The notes: generated from the sequence alone by a model not told the origin. Shown: positions 7,316 through 16,419, counted from the first letter of the stretch. The stretch: 49,280 nucleotides of DNA from Chlorobiaceae bacterium (GCA_013334485.1 JAAXXL010000015.1:1-49280), one strand, 5' to 3'. Made by a program: numbers and translations.

Positions 7316-9460
7316 TCAGTGCTCGAAAAGCATTTCCGAGTAGGTCGGAAGCTGCCAGCGGCTGCGGTCAACCATCAACTCAAGGCGGTCGGAGACTTCA
7401 CGGACTTTAACCATGAATGGAAGCAGAACGTCAGCACAGTAATCGGCCTTGTCGAACTCGCTGTCAAGCGTCTCAAGCTTTTCAACTGCCTCATCAAACT
7501 CACCGGTCAAATCAATCAAGGTTGAAAGATTTTCGGCCAGCTTTTTGAGATGATCGGCCTGGCTCTTGATTGCCTTGTCGGAAAGACCGATAGCCTCTGC
7601 TGCAGCAAGCAGGTTGTTGAAGGAGCTGCCGATGTCACCCTGATATTCTGAAACATCAGGAATAACAAAGGTCTTCAACATGAGCTGCAGGGTACGGGCT
7701 TCGATATCGATACCCTTGACATAGCGCTCGAGACGGATGTGCAGACGTGAATTGGTCTCTTCTCCAGTCAGTACACCGTACTTGATAAAGAGATCCCGAA
7801 CATCCTGCTTGAGCAATACTCTGAGCGACTGCGGCGTATTCTTCAGGTTTGGCAGATCGTTATCTTTCGCATACTGCTGAAGGGCTTCACTGTAGTTATC
7901 GCCCTGGTAGCGGATTGCCTTGGTAGCAGTGATCTGCTCACGGAGGGTCTCAAGGATAGCGGAATCCCTGTCTTTTCCTGCCTTGATTTTGGCAAGAATG
8001 GAATCGGCGATTCCGTCAACAGCTTCGGCCATAAGGGTGTTGAGCACCATGTTGGGCACAGAAGCAGCCTGGGATGAACCGACAGCCCTGAACTCAAATT
8101 TGTTGCCGGTAAAGGCGAACGGTGAGGTACGGTTACGATCGGTATAGTCCTTGTTGACCTCGGGCACCTGTGCCAGACCGAGGTTGAGAACCTGTTTTTC
8201 AGTTTTAAGATCTACCTTGCCACTCTCAATTGCGTCAAGAACTCTCTCAAGCAACTCACCGAGGAAGACGGTTACAACAGCAGGAGGAGCCTCGTTAGCA
8301 CCAAGACGGTGATCGTTACCCATGCTGGCGATGGACATTCTCAGCACATCGGCCCTCTTGTAAACGCCTTTCAGCACGGCAACAAGGAAAACAAGGAACT
8401 GGATATTCTTTTCCGGAGTATCACCTGGATCGAGCAGGTTTACACCGGTGTCGGTGCCGATTGACCAGTTGTTGTGCTTGCCTGAACCGTTGATGCCGGC
8501 AAAGGGCTTTTCAGCAAGAAGAAGGGCAAATCCTTTCTTGTCGGCAATCTTTCTCATCACTTCCATGACAAGCAGGTTGTGATCGACGGCAATGTTGGCC
8601 TCTTCAAAAATCGGAGCAATCTCGAACTGGTGAGGAGCAACCTCGTTGTGACGGGTTTTTGCAGGAATACCGAGCAGATAGAGCTCGTGCTCGACATCCT
8701 GCATGAACTCAAGTACACGATCAGGAATTGATCCGAAATAGTGATCCTCAAGCTGCTGGCCTTTCGGAGGAAGGGCGCCAAGCAGAGTACGACCGCACAT
8801 GACAAGGTCAGGACGCTCTGTGTAGAATTTTTTGTCGATCAGGAAGTACTCCTGCTCGCATCCTGCGAAAGTTTTAACGCGTGAAACACCGCTGACTCCA
8901 AGGGCTTCAAGAAGCCTGATGGAAGATTTGCTTACAGCATCCATGGAACGCAATAGCGGGGTTTTGGCATCAAGCGCTTCACCGTTATAGGAGATGAAGA
9001 CGGTCGGAATACAAAGAGTGAGATCTTTGCCGCCCTTCATAAGAAATGCAGGACTTGAAGGATCCCATGCGGTATAGCCACGGGCTTCAAAGGTGGTACG
9101 CATGCCGCCGGACGGGAAGCTGGAAGCATCAGGCTCACCCTGGATCAACTGCTCGCCGGAAAAACGCTCAATCGGTGTGCCATCTCGGTCAATTGACAGG
9201 AATGCGTCGTGCTTTTCTGCCGTTGAGCCGGTCATTGGCTGAAACCAGTGGGTGTAATGAGTGGCACCCTTCTCCATTGCCCACTCCTTCATACCGTGTG
9301 CCACAACACCGGCAATCTCTTCGGTAATTTTTTTACCTGCCTTGATGGTGCCCTGCAATGCTGTAAACACCTCTTTTGGAAGGCGTGCACGCATGGCTTT
9401 CTGGTCAAAGGTCATCGCACCAAAGTAAGTGGAAACCGGAATTTTACTATCACTGCTCAA
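7316..9460 (-). CDS. glnN: Glutamine synthetase, type III (GSIII)
   Basis: The enzyme makes glutamine from glutamate, ammonia and ATP and is the entry point for nitrogen assimilation. The 714-residue length identifies the large GSIII class; types I and II are about 350-470. Visible signatures are THWFQPMTGSTAEKHDAF in the N-terminal region, the EVAPHQFEIAPIFEEANIA stretch, GSGKHNNWSIGTDTGVNLL and NDHRLGANEAPPAVVTVFLG (ATP/glutamate site). The start is a TTG codon preceded at 5 bp by a perfect AAGGAGGT, so translation is probably efficient. An Lrp/AsnC regulator lies 62 bp upstream on the same strand and may control it. Confidence 0.95.
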   Translation of the reverse strand: MSSDSKIPVSTYFGAMTFDQKAMRARLPKEVFTALQGTIKAGKKITEEIAGVVAHGMKEWAMEKGATHYTHWFQPMTGSTAEKHDAFLSIDRDGTPIERFSGEQLIQGEPDASSFPSGGMRTTFEARGYTAWDPSSPAFLMKGGKDLTLCIPTVFISYNGEALDAKTPLLRSMDAVSKSSIRLLEALGVSGVSRVKTFAGCEQEYFLIDKKFYTERPDLVMCGRTLLGALPPKGQQLEDHYFGSIPDRVLEFMQDVEHELYLLGIPAKTRHNEVAPHQFEIAPIFEEANIAVDHNLLVMEVMRKIADKKGFALLLAEKPFAGINGSGKHNNWSIGTDTGVNLLDPGDTPEKNIQFLVFLVAVLKGVYKRADVLRMSIASMGNDHRLGANEAPPAVVTVFLGELLERVLDAIESGKVDLKTEKQVLNLGLAQVPEVNKDYTDRNRTSPFAFTGNKFEFRAVGSSQAASVPNMVLNTLMAEAVDGIADSILAKIKAGKDRDSAILETLREQITATKAIRYQGDNYSEALQQYAKDNDLPNLKNTPQSLRVLLKQDVRDLFIKYGVLTGEETNSRLHIRLERYVKGIDIEARTLQLMLKTFVIPDVSEYQGDIGSSFNNLLAAAEAIGLSDKAIKSQADHLKKLAENLSTLIDLTGEFDEAVEKLETLDSEFDKADYCADVLLPFMVKVREVSDRLELMVDRSRWQLPTYSEMLFEH

Positions 9461-9522
9461 GAGAACCTCCTTGTTGATTTGCTTGATACTGCCTGTTGCT
9501 AAAAAAAATGAAAAACTGAATG

Positions 9523-10047
9523 CTATTTTCTTGATCTCTTTTCATCAAACGTAATCAGAACCTGACGATCCTGAAGATTGCTGCGAACAATTTCCGCACT
9601 GATCTTTTTGTTTTTCTTGAGCTGGGAGAGCACAAAACTTGTATTGGTACCGAGAACTCCCGGCCAGCTCTGTATTCTGGAAAGAAACTGCTCAAGCGAT
9701 GCCGTATTGTGGGTCATAACCTTCAAAATATGCGACCCTTCACCGGTAACGGAAAAACACTCCATAATCTCATCCTCTTTCATCACATGCTCCATAAATG
9801 ATTTATAGTGCTTGGATGAATCAATCCTTACCCGTACAAAAGCATGAATGTCAAAACCAAGCTGCCGCTCATCAACTTCCATGGTGAAGCCTTTGATGAT
9901 GCCGTTCTTCTGCAGCTTGTCGAGCCTCTCGCTGACTGATGGTATGGAAAGACCAACCACTTCAGCCAGTTCACTCAACCGAACTCTGCCATTTTCACCA
10001 AGTGACTCAATGATTTTAAGATCAATCAGATCAAGATGTCCGGACAT
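9523..10047 (-). CDS. Lrp/AsnC family transcriptional regulator
   Basis: This is a 174-residue feast/famine regulator. Residues about 5-60 form the winged helix-turn-helix (IIESLGENGRVRLSELAEVV, then SIPSVSERLDKLQKNGIIKGF). Residues about 65-140 form the RAM ligand-binding domain, with the GEGSHILKV motif that binds amino acids in this family. It sits immediately upstream of the glutamine synthetase gene on the same strand, so a role in sensing an amino acid and setting nitrogen assimilation is likely but inferred. The C-terminus is about 20 residues longer than Lrp and lysine/arginine-rich. Confidence 0.92.
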   Translation of the reverse strand: MSGHLDLIDLKIIESLGENGRVRLSELAEVVGLSIPSVSERLDKLQKNGIIKGFTMEVDERQLGFDIHAFVRVRIDSSKHYKSFMEHVMKEDEIMECFSVTGEGSHILKVMTHNTASLEQFLSRIQSWPGVLGTNTSFVLSQLKKNKKISAEIVRSNLQDRQVLITFDEKRSRK

Positions 10048-10304
10048 AAGCGGTTTTTGATTTATCGAATTTTATGAAAATTACACAATTGTAAGAAATA
10101 AACAACAGTTTTCTTTAGAATTCACAACCTTTCGGCCCTTTATCTTAAATTATTTAGGACTTATCCTCTTTAGCGACATATTGATGAGAAGTGAAGCTGT
10201 TGCGGGTTGCTTTCTTTTTGTTGTTTTTGCAATTTATCGAAATAGCGCAAAGAGTCCAGAAGAAGAGCTTTTTTTTTCAAACCGTTATCCTTTACTGTTA
10301 TTCC

Positions 10305-10496
10305 ATGCCTCAACAAGAGATAAATACCAGAGATAACCGGCCGCTTTCAGGAAAACCTGTCGAAAAAAGAGGGTTTCCGCCTGTTCCTCGCCGCCCTGCA
10401 AATCAGGATCTGCGATTTGTCATCAGCGAATCATTCCGGCTCGGCATGAGAATACTATCGGAACTTGACAAAGCACTAAAAGCCTTGAAAGGGTGA
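10305..10496 (+). CDS. Small basic hypothetical protein (63 aa)
   Basis: The open frame extends upstream to 10191, but that part is an unlikely hydrophobic leader. The ATG at 10305 gives a compact 63-residue product with a proline/arginine-rich N-terminal half and an amphipathic helix at the C-terminus (FVISESFRLGMRILSELDKA). No family is recognised and no strong ribosome-binding site is visible. It lies alone between the divergent Lrp gene and the desaturase gene. Confidence 0.4.
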   Translation: MPQQEINTRDNRPLSGKPVEKRGFPPVPRRPANQDLRFVISESFRLGMRILSELDKALKALKG

Positions 10497-10624
10497 CGCA
10501 ATAATGCCCTGCTGTCGAATGCCTGCATGATCCGATTTTCGTTATAGACTGTTCATTACGTATATTACCCCGCTTGAAACGGGCAATCCACTTATTCTTT
10601 CCAAATAATAATCAGAGTTAATCG

Positions 10625-11986
10625 GTGAAAATAGCAATTTTCGGAGCCGGGGTTGCAGGGCTCAGTGCAGCAATAGAGCTTGTCGATAAAGGGCACTCGG
10701 TAGAGATTTATGAAAAACGCAAAGTGCTTGGCGGCAAGGTTTCCGTCTGGAAAGATAGTGACGGGGATTCCGTTGAGTCGGGACTTCATATTGTTTTCGG
10801 CGGATACTCTCAACTTCAGCAATATCTCAAGCGGGTAGGCGCTGAAAACAACTACTCATGGAAAGAGCACGCTCTTATCTATGCCGAAAGTGACGGCAAC
10901 CAATCATTTTTCAAAAAGGCCAACCTTCCGAGCCCGTGGGCAGAGGTTGTTGGGGGATTGCAGACCAGCTTTCTGACCATGTGGGACAAGCTCTCCCTCA
11001 TCAAAGGGCTCTACCCTGCCCTTGCCGGAAATGAGGAGTATTTCCGCAGCCAGGATCACATGACCTACTCTGAATGGCACCGCCTCAGAGGCGCTTCGGA
11101 ACACTCACTGCAGAAACTGTGGCGCGCCATTGCGCTTGCCATGAATTTCATTGAGCCGAATGTTATCAGCGCCCGACCGATGATTACCATTTTCAAATAT
11201 TTCGGTACTGATTACGCGGCAACCAAGTTCGGATTTTTCCGCAAAAATCCGGGTGACTCGATGATCGAACCGATGCGGCAGTATATACAGAGCAAGGGTG
11301 GAAGGATTTTTGTTGATGCAAAACTGAGCCGCTTTGAACTTAACAGCGACGAGACGATAAAGCATGCTGTGCTTCGCGATGGCCATACCATTACGGCTGA
11401 CGCCTATATTTCAGCACTTCCGGTACATAATATCAAAACCGTTCTGCCTGTTGAGTGGCTCGCCCACAACTATTTCCGCAATCTGCATCAGTTCGAGGGC
11501 AGTCCGGTAGCAAACTGCCAGCTCTGGTTTGATCGCAAGATTACCGATACCGACAACCTGATGTTTTCACAGGGCACCACCTTTGCAACCTTTGCCGATG
11601 TTTCGCTGACCTGCCCTGAAGATTTCCAGAACGGGGTGGGAACATCGAACGGAGGCAGTGTCATGAGCCTTGTTCTTGCGCCGGCGCACAACCTCATGAC
11701 CATGCCGAACGACGTCATTATCAGCATGGTCATGAAGGATATTCACGACCGCTTCCCGAAATCCCGTGATGCAAAACTGCTTAAATCAACCCTGGTCAAA
11801 ATTCCAGAGTCGGTATACAAGGCGGTACCCGATGTTGATCAGTTCCGTCCGGACCAGATCAGCCCGATAAAAAATTTCTTTCTCGCCGGTGATTACACCT
11901 ATCAGCGATACCTCGCATCCATGGAGGGTGCTGCATTGAGCGGAAAACAGGCCGCAGAGAAGCTTCTCAGCAAGCTTGGAGGCTGA
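10625..11986 (+). CDS. Plant/cyanobacterial-type carotene desaturase (CrtP/CrtQ family)
   Basis: This FAD enzyme introduces double bonds into phytoene or zeta-carotene on the way to lycopene and chlorobactene/isorenieratene. The 453 residues begin (GTG start) with the dinucleotide-binding motif GAGVAGLSAAIELVDKGH and a second FAD segment YEKRKVLGGKVS. The substrate region contains GLHIVFGGYSQLQQYLKRVG, then KEHAL, as in plant phytoene desaturases. The C-terminal FAD motif is FFLAGDYTYQRYLASMEGAALSG. Green sulfur bacteria use the CrtP-CrtQ-CrtH route with two such homologous desaturases. I cannot decide by eye which one this is; the GGYSQL and KEHAL stretches look more CrtP-like. It appears to head an operon with the ArsS-like gene 12 bp downstream. 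Confidence 0.85.
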   Translation: MKIAIFGAGVAGLSAAIELVDKGHSVEIYEKRKVLGGKVSVWKDSDGDSVESGLHIVFGGYSQLQQYLKRVGAENNYSWKEHALIYAESDGNQSFFKKANLPSPWAEVVGGLQTSFLTMWDKLSLIKGLYPALAGNEEYFRSQDHMTYSEWHRLRGASEHSLQKLWRAIALAMNFIEPNVISARPMITIFKYFGTDYAATKFGFFRKNPGDSMIEPMRQYIQSKGGRIFVDAKLSRFELNSDETIKHAVLRDGHTITADAYISALPVHNIKTVLPVEWLAHNYFRNLHQFEGSPVANCQLWFDRKITDTDNLMFSQGTTFATFADVSLTCPEDFQNGVGTSNGGSVMSLVLAPAHNLMTMPNDVIISMVMKDIHDRFPKSRDAKLLKSTLVKIPESVYKAVPDVDQFRPDQISPIKNFFLAGDYTYQRYLASMEGAALSGKQAAEKLLSKLGG

Positions 11987-11998
11987 TTGGAGACGTTT

Positions 11999-13054
11999 AT
12001 GGACAAATCACCCTCACCCCGTAACCGTCCGGGAACAGCGACCCCGCCAGCCGCACAAGTAAAACTGCTTGAAGAGACCGAGTGCGGCATTCCTCCTTTT
12101 GCAAAAAGAGTTGCCCGGTCAGGATACACGCCGCTTCGTCCGGCGGAGATTGAGGTACTGCAGATCAATACCGGCTATACCTGCAACCTTCTCTGCCGCC
12201 ACTGCCATGTTGACGCAGGTCCGGATCGCCGGGAGATGATGACACGCGCCACCATGGATTTCTGCCTTGATGCCCTGAAGGGAAGCAACATAAAAACCGT
12301 TGATATTACCGGGGGTGCGCCGGAAATGAACCCGGAATTCCGCTGGTTCATCGAGAAGATCAGAGAGTGCCTGCCTGAGGGAACGATCCTTGTCCGCTCA
12401 AACCTTACGCTTTTTACTACCAGCGAAAAGTACCGTGCTCTGCCGGAATTCCTCAAAGAGCAACGGGTAAACATCATCGCCTCACTCCCCTGCTATACGC
12501 GCGAAACGGTTGACCAGGTCAGAGGAGAGGGAGTATTCGACCGCTCCATCGCAGCTCTCAAACTGCTTAACACCCTCGGCTACGGAATTGAAAAGAGCGG
12601 CCTTGAACTCAATCTTGTCTATAACCCGCCGGGTCGTGTACTGCCGGGAGATCAGAGTGAGCTGGAAAAAGAGTACCGCCAGCATCTTGCTGATGAGTTC
12701 GGTATTGTGTTCAGCCATCTCTACACCATCACCAATATACCGGTGAGCCGCTTTCTCAATGAGCTGCTTGAAAGCGGAGCGTATTGCAGTTATATGGCTC
12801 TCCTCGAAAAAAACTACAATCCGCTCGCAGTTGATAAAATGATGTGCAGAACAACCGTTTCCGTGGGTTGGGATGGCACGCTTTACGACTGTGATTTCAA
12901 CCAGATGCTTCATCTTCCGACCAGAAAACCGGCTCCGCAGCATATCAAGGAGTTCAATGAAGCCAAACTCCGAAACCGTACGATAACCCTGGGACAGCAC
13001 TGTTACGGATGTACGGCCGGGGCGGGATCAAGTTGTCAGGGTTCCCTTGTCTGA
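11999..13054 (+). CDS. arsS: Radical SAM protein, ArsS family (arsenosugar biosynthesis)
   Basis: This radical S-adenosylmethionine enzyme has the cluster motif CNLLCRHCHVDAGP (CxxxCxxC, about residue 60) and the SAM-binding ITGGAPEMNP. The C-terminal cysteine-rich region (CDFNQML and HCYGCTAGAGSSCQG) is characteristic of ArsS-type proteins. In the arsenosugar pathway ArsS is thought to attach the adenosyl group of SAM to dimethylarsenite. The open frame extends to a TTG at 11987, but the ATG at 11999 has GGAG at a good distance and is preferred. It follows the desaturase stop by 12 bp and precedes two glycosyltransferase genes of the TIGR04282/TIGR04283 types usually found with ArsS. No arsM methyltransferase gene is in the window. 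Confidence 0.85.
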   Translation: MDKSPSPRNRPGTATPPAAQVKLLEETECGIPPFAKRVARSGYTPLRPAEIEVLQINTGYTCNLLCRHCHVDAGPDRREMMTRATMDFCLDALKGSNIKTVDITGGAPEMNPEFRWFIEKIRECLPEGTILVRSNLTLFTTSEKYRALPEFLKEQRVNIIASLPCYTRETVDQVRGEGVFDRSIAALKLLNTLGYGIEKSGLELNLVYNPPGRVLPGDQSELEKEYRQHLADEFGIVFSHLYTITNIPVSRFLNELLESGAYCSYMALLEKNYNPLAVDKMMCRTTVSVGWDGTLYDCDFNQMLHLPTRKPAPQHIKEFNEAKLRNRTITLGQHCYGCTAGAGSSCQGSLV

Positions 13055-13095
13055 CTCAATGGTTAACAAACCTGTAACCGCATAAAGGCACATCG

Positions 13096-13704
13096 ATGCA
13101 TACAAAGAGATTGCTGATCATCTTCACGCGCAACCCGATTCCGGGCAAAGTAAAAACACGGTTGGCAGCCGAAATCGGTGATAAAAAAGCCCTTGAAATT
13201 TATGAATCACTCAGAAGCCATACCGCCAGAGTTACAAGATTGGTGAACGCAAAAAAAGAGATTTTTTTTTCAAACTTGATCCCGGCTGAAGACCTCCTCC
13301 TCACCAAAGAGACAACCGCCCGACTTCAACAGGGCAAGGATCTTGGCGAGCGCATGCATAACGCGCTCAATTCCGGATTTAAAACCGGCGCACGCCGTAT
13401 AGTGCTCATAGGAACAGACTGCCATGAACTGAGTACGGAGATCATCGAAGAGGCATTTTCAGCACTTGAACACTCCGACACCGTTATCGGCCCGGCCAAC
13501 GATGGGGGCTTTTACCTGATCGGGATGAAAGAAGCAATACCTGAACTATTCCTGGAGCGCGAGTGGAGCAACCCGGATGTGCTTCAGGAGAGTATCGACA
13601 TTCTCCTTCGTCTTAACATCAGCTTCAAACAGCTCAGGGAGCTGTCGGACATTGATACGCTGGAAGATCTGAAAAAGAGCGAATTATGGAAACCGGAAGC
13701 CTAA
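13096..13704 (+). CDS. TIGR04282-type glycosyltransferase (DUF2064), arsenosugar cluster
   Basis: This is a 202-residue nucleotidyl/glycosyltransferase-A fold protein. Signatures are FTRNPIPGKVKTRLA at the N-terminus, QGKDLGERMHNAL, VLIGTDCHEL, and IGPANDGGFYLIGM with REWSNPDVL near the C-terminus. These are the hallmarks of the DUF2064/TIGR04282 family encoded beside ArsS. A role in building the sugar part of arsenosugars is inferred from that association. The 3' end overlaps the next glycosyltransferase gene by 19 bp, indicating translational coupling. Confidence 0.88.
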   Translation: MHTKRLLIIFTRNPIPGKVKTRLAAEIGDKKALEIYESLRSHTARVTRLVNAKKEIFFSNLIPAEDLLLTKETTARLQQGKDLGERMHNALNSGFKTGARRIVLIGTDCHELSTEIIEEAFSALEHSDTVIGPANDGGFYLIGMKEAIPELFLEREWSNPDVLQESIDILLRLNISFKQLRELSDIDTLEDLKKSELWKPEA

Positions 13705-14378
13705 GCGTTATTATACCGACCTTCAACGAAGAGGCCGGAATTGCTGAAAGCTTGCAGGCTCTTCTGAATCTTGTCAAGGGAACTCAGGCATTTGAAATAA
13801 TCGTCAGTGATGCAAGTTCCGACCGGACTCCAGAGATTCTTGCAACCTTTCCGGTAACAGTGTGCAGAAACGCTAAAGGCCGCGCCCGGCAGATGAACAC
13901 CGGAGCCCGGCACGCCACAGGCTCAATCCTCTATTTTCTGCATGCCGATACGCTCCCTCCTGCAACCTTTCTTGATGATATTCGCAGTGCAATCCAGAAC
14001 GGAAAAAGAGCTGGCTGTTTCAAAATGAAGTTTGATGATGAAAATCCGCTGATGAGCCTTTTCGGATGGTTCACTCAGTTTCCACTTCCGGTATGCCGTG
14101 GAGGCGACCAGTCACTCTTTATCGAGCGAAGCCTGTTTGAAGAGATCGGAGGATTTAATGAAGAGCTACAGATTATGGAAGATTACGACATGGTCCGTCG
14201 TATTGAAGCGCACACTCCGGTTCACATCCTTGAAGCAGAGGTCACCACATCGGCCAGAAAGTTTCAGCAAAACGGTATCATACCCCTCCAGATAAACTTC
14301 GCCGCCATCCATCTCATGCACGCCCTCGGCTTTGACCAAAAGAGCCTGATCCGCTACTACCGTGAGAATATCAGGTAA
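13686..14378 (+). CDS. TIGR04283-type family 2 glycosyltransferase, arsenosugar cluster
   Basis: This is a 230-residue GT2-type enzyme. Visible features are the N-terminal LSVIIPTFNEEAGI, IIVSDASSDRTPEI for nucleotide-sugar binding, the DxD-like LHADTLPP, the family-specific CRGGDQSLF, and EDYDMVRRI in place of the catalytic ED motif. This form is typical of the TIGR04283 proteins found with ArsS and TIGR04282. It overlaps the upstream gene by 19 bp. It is the last gene of the desaturase-arsS-GT-GT run; the next gene is convergent. Confidence 0.88.
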   Translation: METGSLSVIIPTFNEEAGIAESLQALLNLVKGTQAFEIIVSDASSDRTPEILATFPVTVCRNAKGRARQMNTGARHATGSILYFLHADTLPPATFLDDIRSAIQNGKRAGCFKMKFDDENPLMSLFGWFTQFPLPVCRGGDQSLFIERSLFEEIGGFNEELQIMEDYDMVRRIEAHTPVHILEAEVTTSARKFQQNGIIPLQINFAAIHLMHALGFDQKSLIRYYRENIR

Positions 14379-14424
14379 CGGCAACCCGGGGAGTCATGAC
14401 AGAGCTGCCCCTGAAAAAACAGCG

Positions 14425-15357
14425 CTATCGGGCAGATACGAGACTCTGGCGGAAATAGCCCAGAGACTCATGTGTCAGGATATCAGTAAAGCCCATCGAA
14501 ACAGCAAGCTGAGCAAGCATGAAGGGTGACAGTCGGGTGTTGGTACAAAGCATCACCGGACGCCAGAAAGGCGCAAACTTGTTTTTGAAACGGTAAAGAC
14601 CTTCAAAGTCATAGGCATGTTTACAGTTTGAAACCAGAGAGACCATAAGTTGCTCAACCGGCGTGAGTGGTTCTGCCGGATTCTGCATCAACATCATAAA
14701 AGGCACCTCCCCAAGACTCCATTCCCGAACTCCTTCACGTTTAAGAATTTCAAAAATGCCAGCGACAAGAGACTCCATGATATCTCCGGGGGCACTCCTG
14801 TGCCTGAGCATCAGTTCAGTGTGTACCGCCAGTTCTCCTCGTATCGATAGGGTTATTGCCGCAAGCCACTCACCGGAATAAGCGCGAAAAACGAAGCAGC
14901 GACATGCTCTTGAAGGTTTTTCCCTGAAGAGATGACGAAGCTGCGGTTTGTGTGCATGTTTTGTCTCGCACCGGAACTGTTCAAAAAGCTGCTGGTTTGC
15001 GTCGTTCAAAGGAACCTCGGTCACAGAGCCCTGTTTGCCGCCCCTTACGAGCGAACTCAGAACAGTTTTTCGCTCCAGATGCGCGCTGTTCAACTCCAGA
15101 ACCGCTTCGGCTCCGGTTCTCAGAGTCATACAGTTTCTCTCTGAAAAAAATGTGCTTGTTGAGGGTGTAGATCCGCGAAAAACATACCCGTCAGGATATG
15201 AACGAGAGAGGTCTTCGTAGAGAATCTGAAGTGTATAGTCGTGAGGTATATCAGCATAGGAAATCCATCTGGTACGGGAAAACGGAAGCGCGATGTCACG
15301 ATAAACCGGACGGATACCATGGATCCTTGTCCAGCTCAACGGCAGAAGTTCATGCAA
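14425..15357 (-). CDS. DUF2156 / MprF C-terminal-like aminoacyltransferase domain protein
   Basis: This is a 310-residue protein of the GNAT-like LPG_synthase_C (DUF2156) family, the soluble domain that in MprF transfers an amino acid from aminoacyl-tRNA to phosphatidylglycerol. The pattern is in the C-terminal half: EWSLGEVPFMML, then FEGLYRFKNKFAPFWRPVML, matching the family's GLRRFKxKFxPxWxP stretch. There are no membrane segments, so it lacks the flippase part of MprF. The start is TTG with AAGGAG 9 bp upstream. Its acceptor substrate is unknown. Confidence 0.7.
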   Translation of the reverse strand: MHELLPLSWTRIHGIRPVYRDIALPFSRTRWISYADIPHDYTLQILYEDLSRSYPDGYVFRGSTPSTSTFFSERNCMTLRTGAEAVLELNSAHLERKTVLSSLVRGGKQGSVTEVPLNDANQQLFEQFRCETKHAHKPQLRHLFREKPSRACRCFVFRAYSGEWLAAITLSIRGELAVHTELMLRHRSAPGDIMESLVAGIFEILKREGVREWSLGEVPFMMLMQNPAEPLTPVEQLMVSLVSNCKHAYDFEGLYRFKNKFAPFWRPVMLCTNTRLSPFMLAQLAVSMGFTDILTHESLGYFRQSLVSAR

Positions 15358-15445
15358 GCTGTTTTTCTCCTTGATTTTCCTGCAATGCTACAGTGGTTAC
15401 ACAAAAAAACGAGGATTCTTCAAATGATGACAACTCCACCCACCT

Positions 15446-15958
15446 TCAGCAACTCAATTCCTGATACCGGAGTTGCCACCACGAAAGGATAATCCTGGAT
15501 GCTTCAGCAATAATCTTCTCTGCATTGTCAATCCGGAAAGAGCCGATAGCTAAATCAAAAAATCCTTCGTGATTTTCTGAACCATACGATATGGTAACGA
15601 CATAGATGTTGTAACCCGGAAGAAGTGTGGCGTAATACTCTTCAACGCATGGCAATCCGGAATGAGCATCATCCCGGTTACTTTCAAAGATATGAATGGG
15701 ATTTAAAATATTGTTTCGCATCTGAACAGAACAATCCCGGCTTTTGCGCCCTATGGCTGTAAGGTCATCTCCCTGAACGAGTGACGACTGAGGAAGTCTG
15801 GCCTGAACAGAAGAGAGGGCAATCTCAGCCACTCTGTTTGAGTCGTTAAGGTTCCCATGTTCCAGGCAGGCCGGTTCTTGCTGCATCCAGCGTTCAATGA
15901 GCGCCTGATCATCCCTTGTGTAGAGGGAGGGAATTACCATACTCTGCTGAAACATCAT
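15446..15958 (-). CDS. Hypothetical protein (170 aa)
   Basis: This is a soluble protein of 170 residues with no family I recognise. It has a mixed composition, no signal peptide and no membrane segment. The C-terminal half (YNIYVVTISYGSENHEGFFD, then a helix ending in SWWQLRYQELSC) looks folded. The start Met-Met has only a weak ribosome-binding site. An intact MITE-like repeat lies 30 bp upstream, in the likely promoter. It could be transcribed ahead of the DUF2156 gene 88 bp downstream. Confidence 0.6.
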   Translation of the reverse strand: MMFQQSMVIPSLYTRDDQALIERWMQQEPACLEHGNLNDSNRVAEIALSSVQARLPQSSLVQGDDLTAIGRKSRDCSVQMRNNILNPIHIFESNRDDAHSGLPCVEEYYATLLPGYNIYVVTISYGSENHEGFFDLAIGSFRIDNAEKIIAEASRIILSWWQLRYQELSC

Positions 15959-15987
15959 TCTCGTGTTGATTTAACATTAGGGCATTA

Positions 15988-16126
15988 GGGCACCTCTATT
16001 TATTTATTCCGAAACCCGATTACTGCGTTGAGTGGTGCTCGAAATCATGTACTACGTGTACACTCCGGTTTCTGTGCTCCATCCGCCTTGTCCTCGGGCT
16101 TCTCACGACAATAAATAGAGGTGCCC
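15988..16126 (-). repeat. MITE-like element, copy A (139 bp)
   Basis: The element is bounded by perfect 17-bp terminal inverted repeats, GGGCACCTCTATTTATT and its complement, and flanked by the 4-bp direct repeat ATTA (15984-15987 and 16127-16130). It encodes no transposase. Relative to copy B (21228-21369) it is inverted. It differs from copy C mainly by a 3-bp deletion in the middle. Confidence 0.9.
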
Positions 16127-16194
16127 ATTATTCATACGCCGTACTGAAGATCGGTGGTAACACAAAAGCATCTGTGTGAGTTGCAAATATTCAA

Positions 16195-16419
16195 TCACTT
16201 GAAACTGCTCTCAACTTTTGCTTTAAGCGGATCAGCAATCTCTTTGATCGCTCCGGCAGCTTTGAGTGCAAGCGAACCAACAGCAAAAAGCCCGACTCCT
16301 ACAACGGCAATACCGGCAAGACCGGAAACAACTGGCAGGGCAACAGGCGCTATTAACGCAGTCCCTCCGGCAACACCCACAGCCGTTTTCACTATATTTG
16401 CGGGGTTTGATGGCATCAT
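16195..16419 (-). CDS. Small Ala/Gly/Val-rich hydrophobic protein (74 aa)
   Basis: An AAGGAGG ribosome-binding site lies 8 bp before the start, so this short gene is very probably real. Residues about 8-52 are almost wholly hydrophobic and glycine/alanine-rich (TAVGVAGGTALIAPVALPVV continuing through VGVGLFAVGSLAL). They suggest two membrane helices, followed by a charged amphipathic tail ending in VESSFK. No family is recognised. Confidence 0.6.
   Translation of the reverse strand: MMPSNPANIVKTAVGVAGGTALIAPVALPVVSGLAGIAVVGVGLFAVGSLALKAAGAIKEIADPLKAKVESSFK

Noticed and set aside
7843-9502. Long frames on both strands inside the glutamine synthetase gene
   Set aside because: They are frame shadows of a highly expressed-looking gene with biased codons; none has a start signal.
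12482-13000. 172-codon minus-strand frame opposite arsS
   Set aside because: It lies wholly inside the clear radical SAM gene on the other strand and has no family match or start signal.
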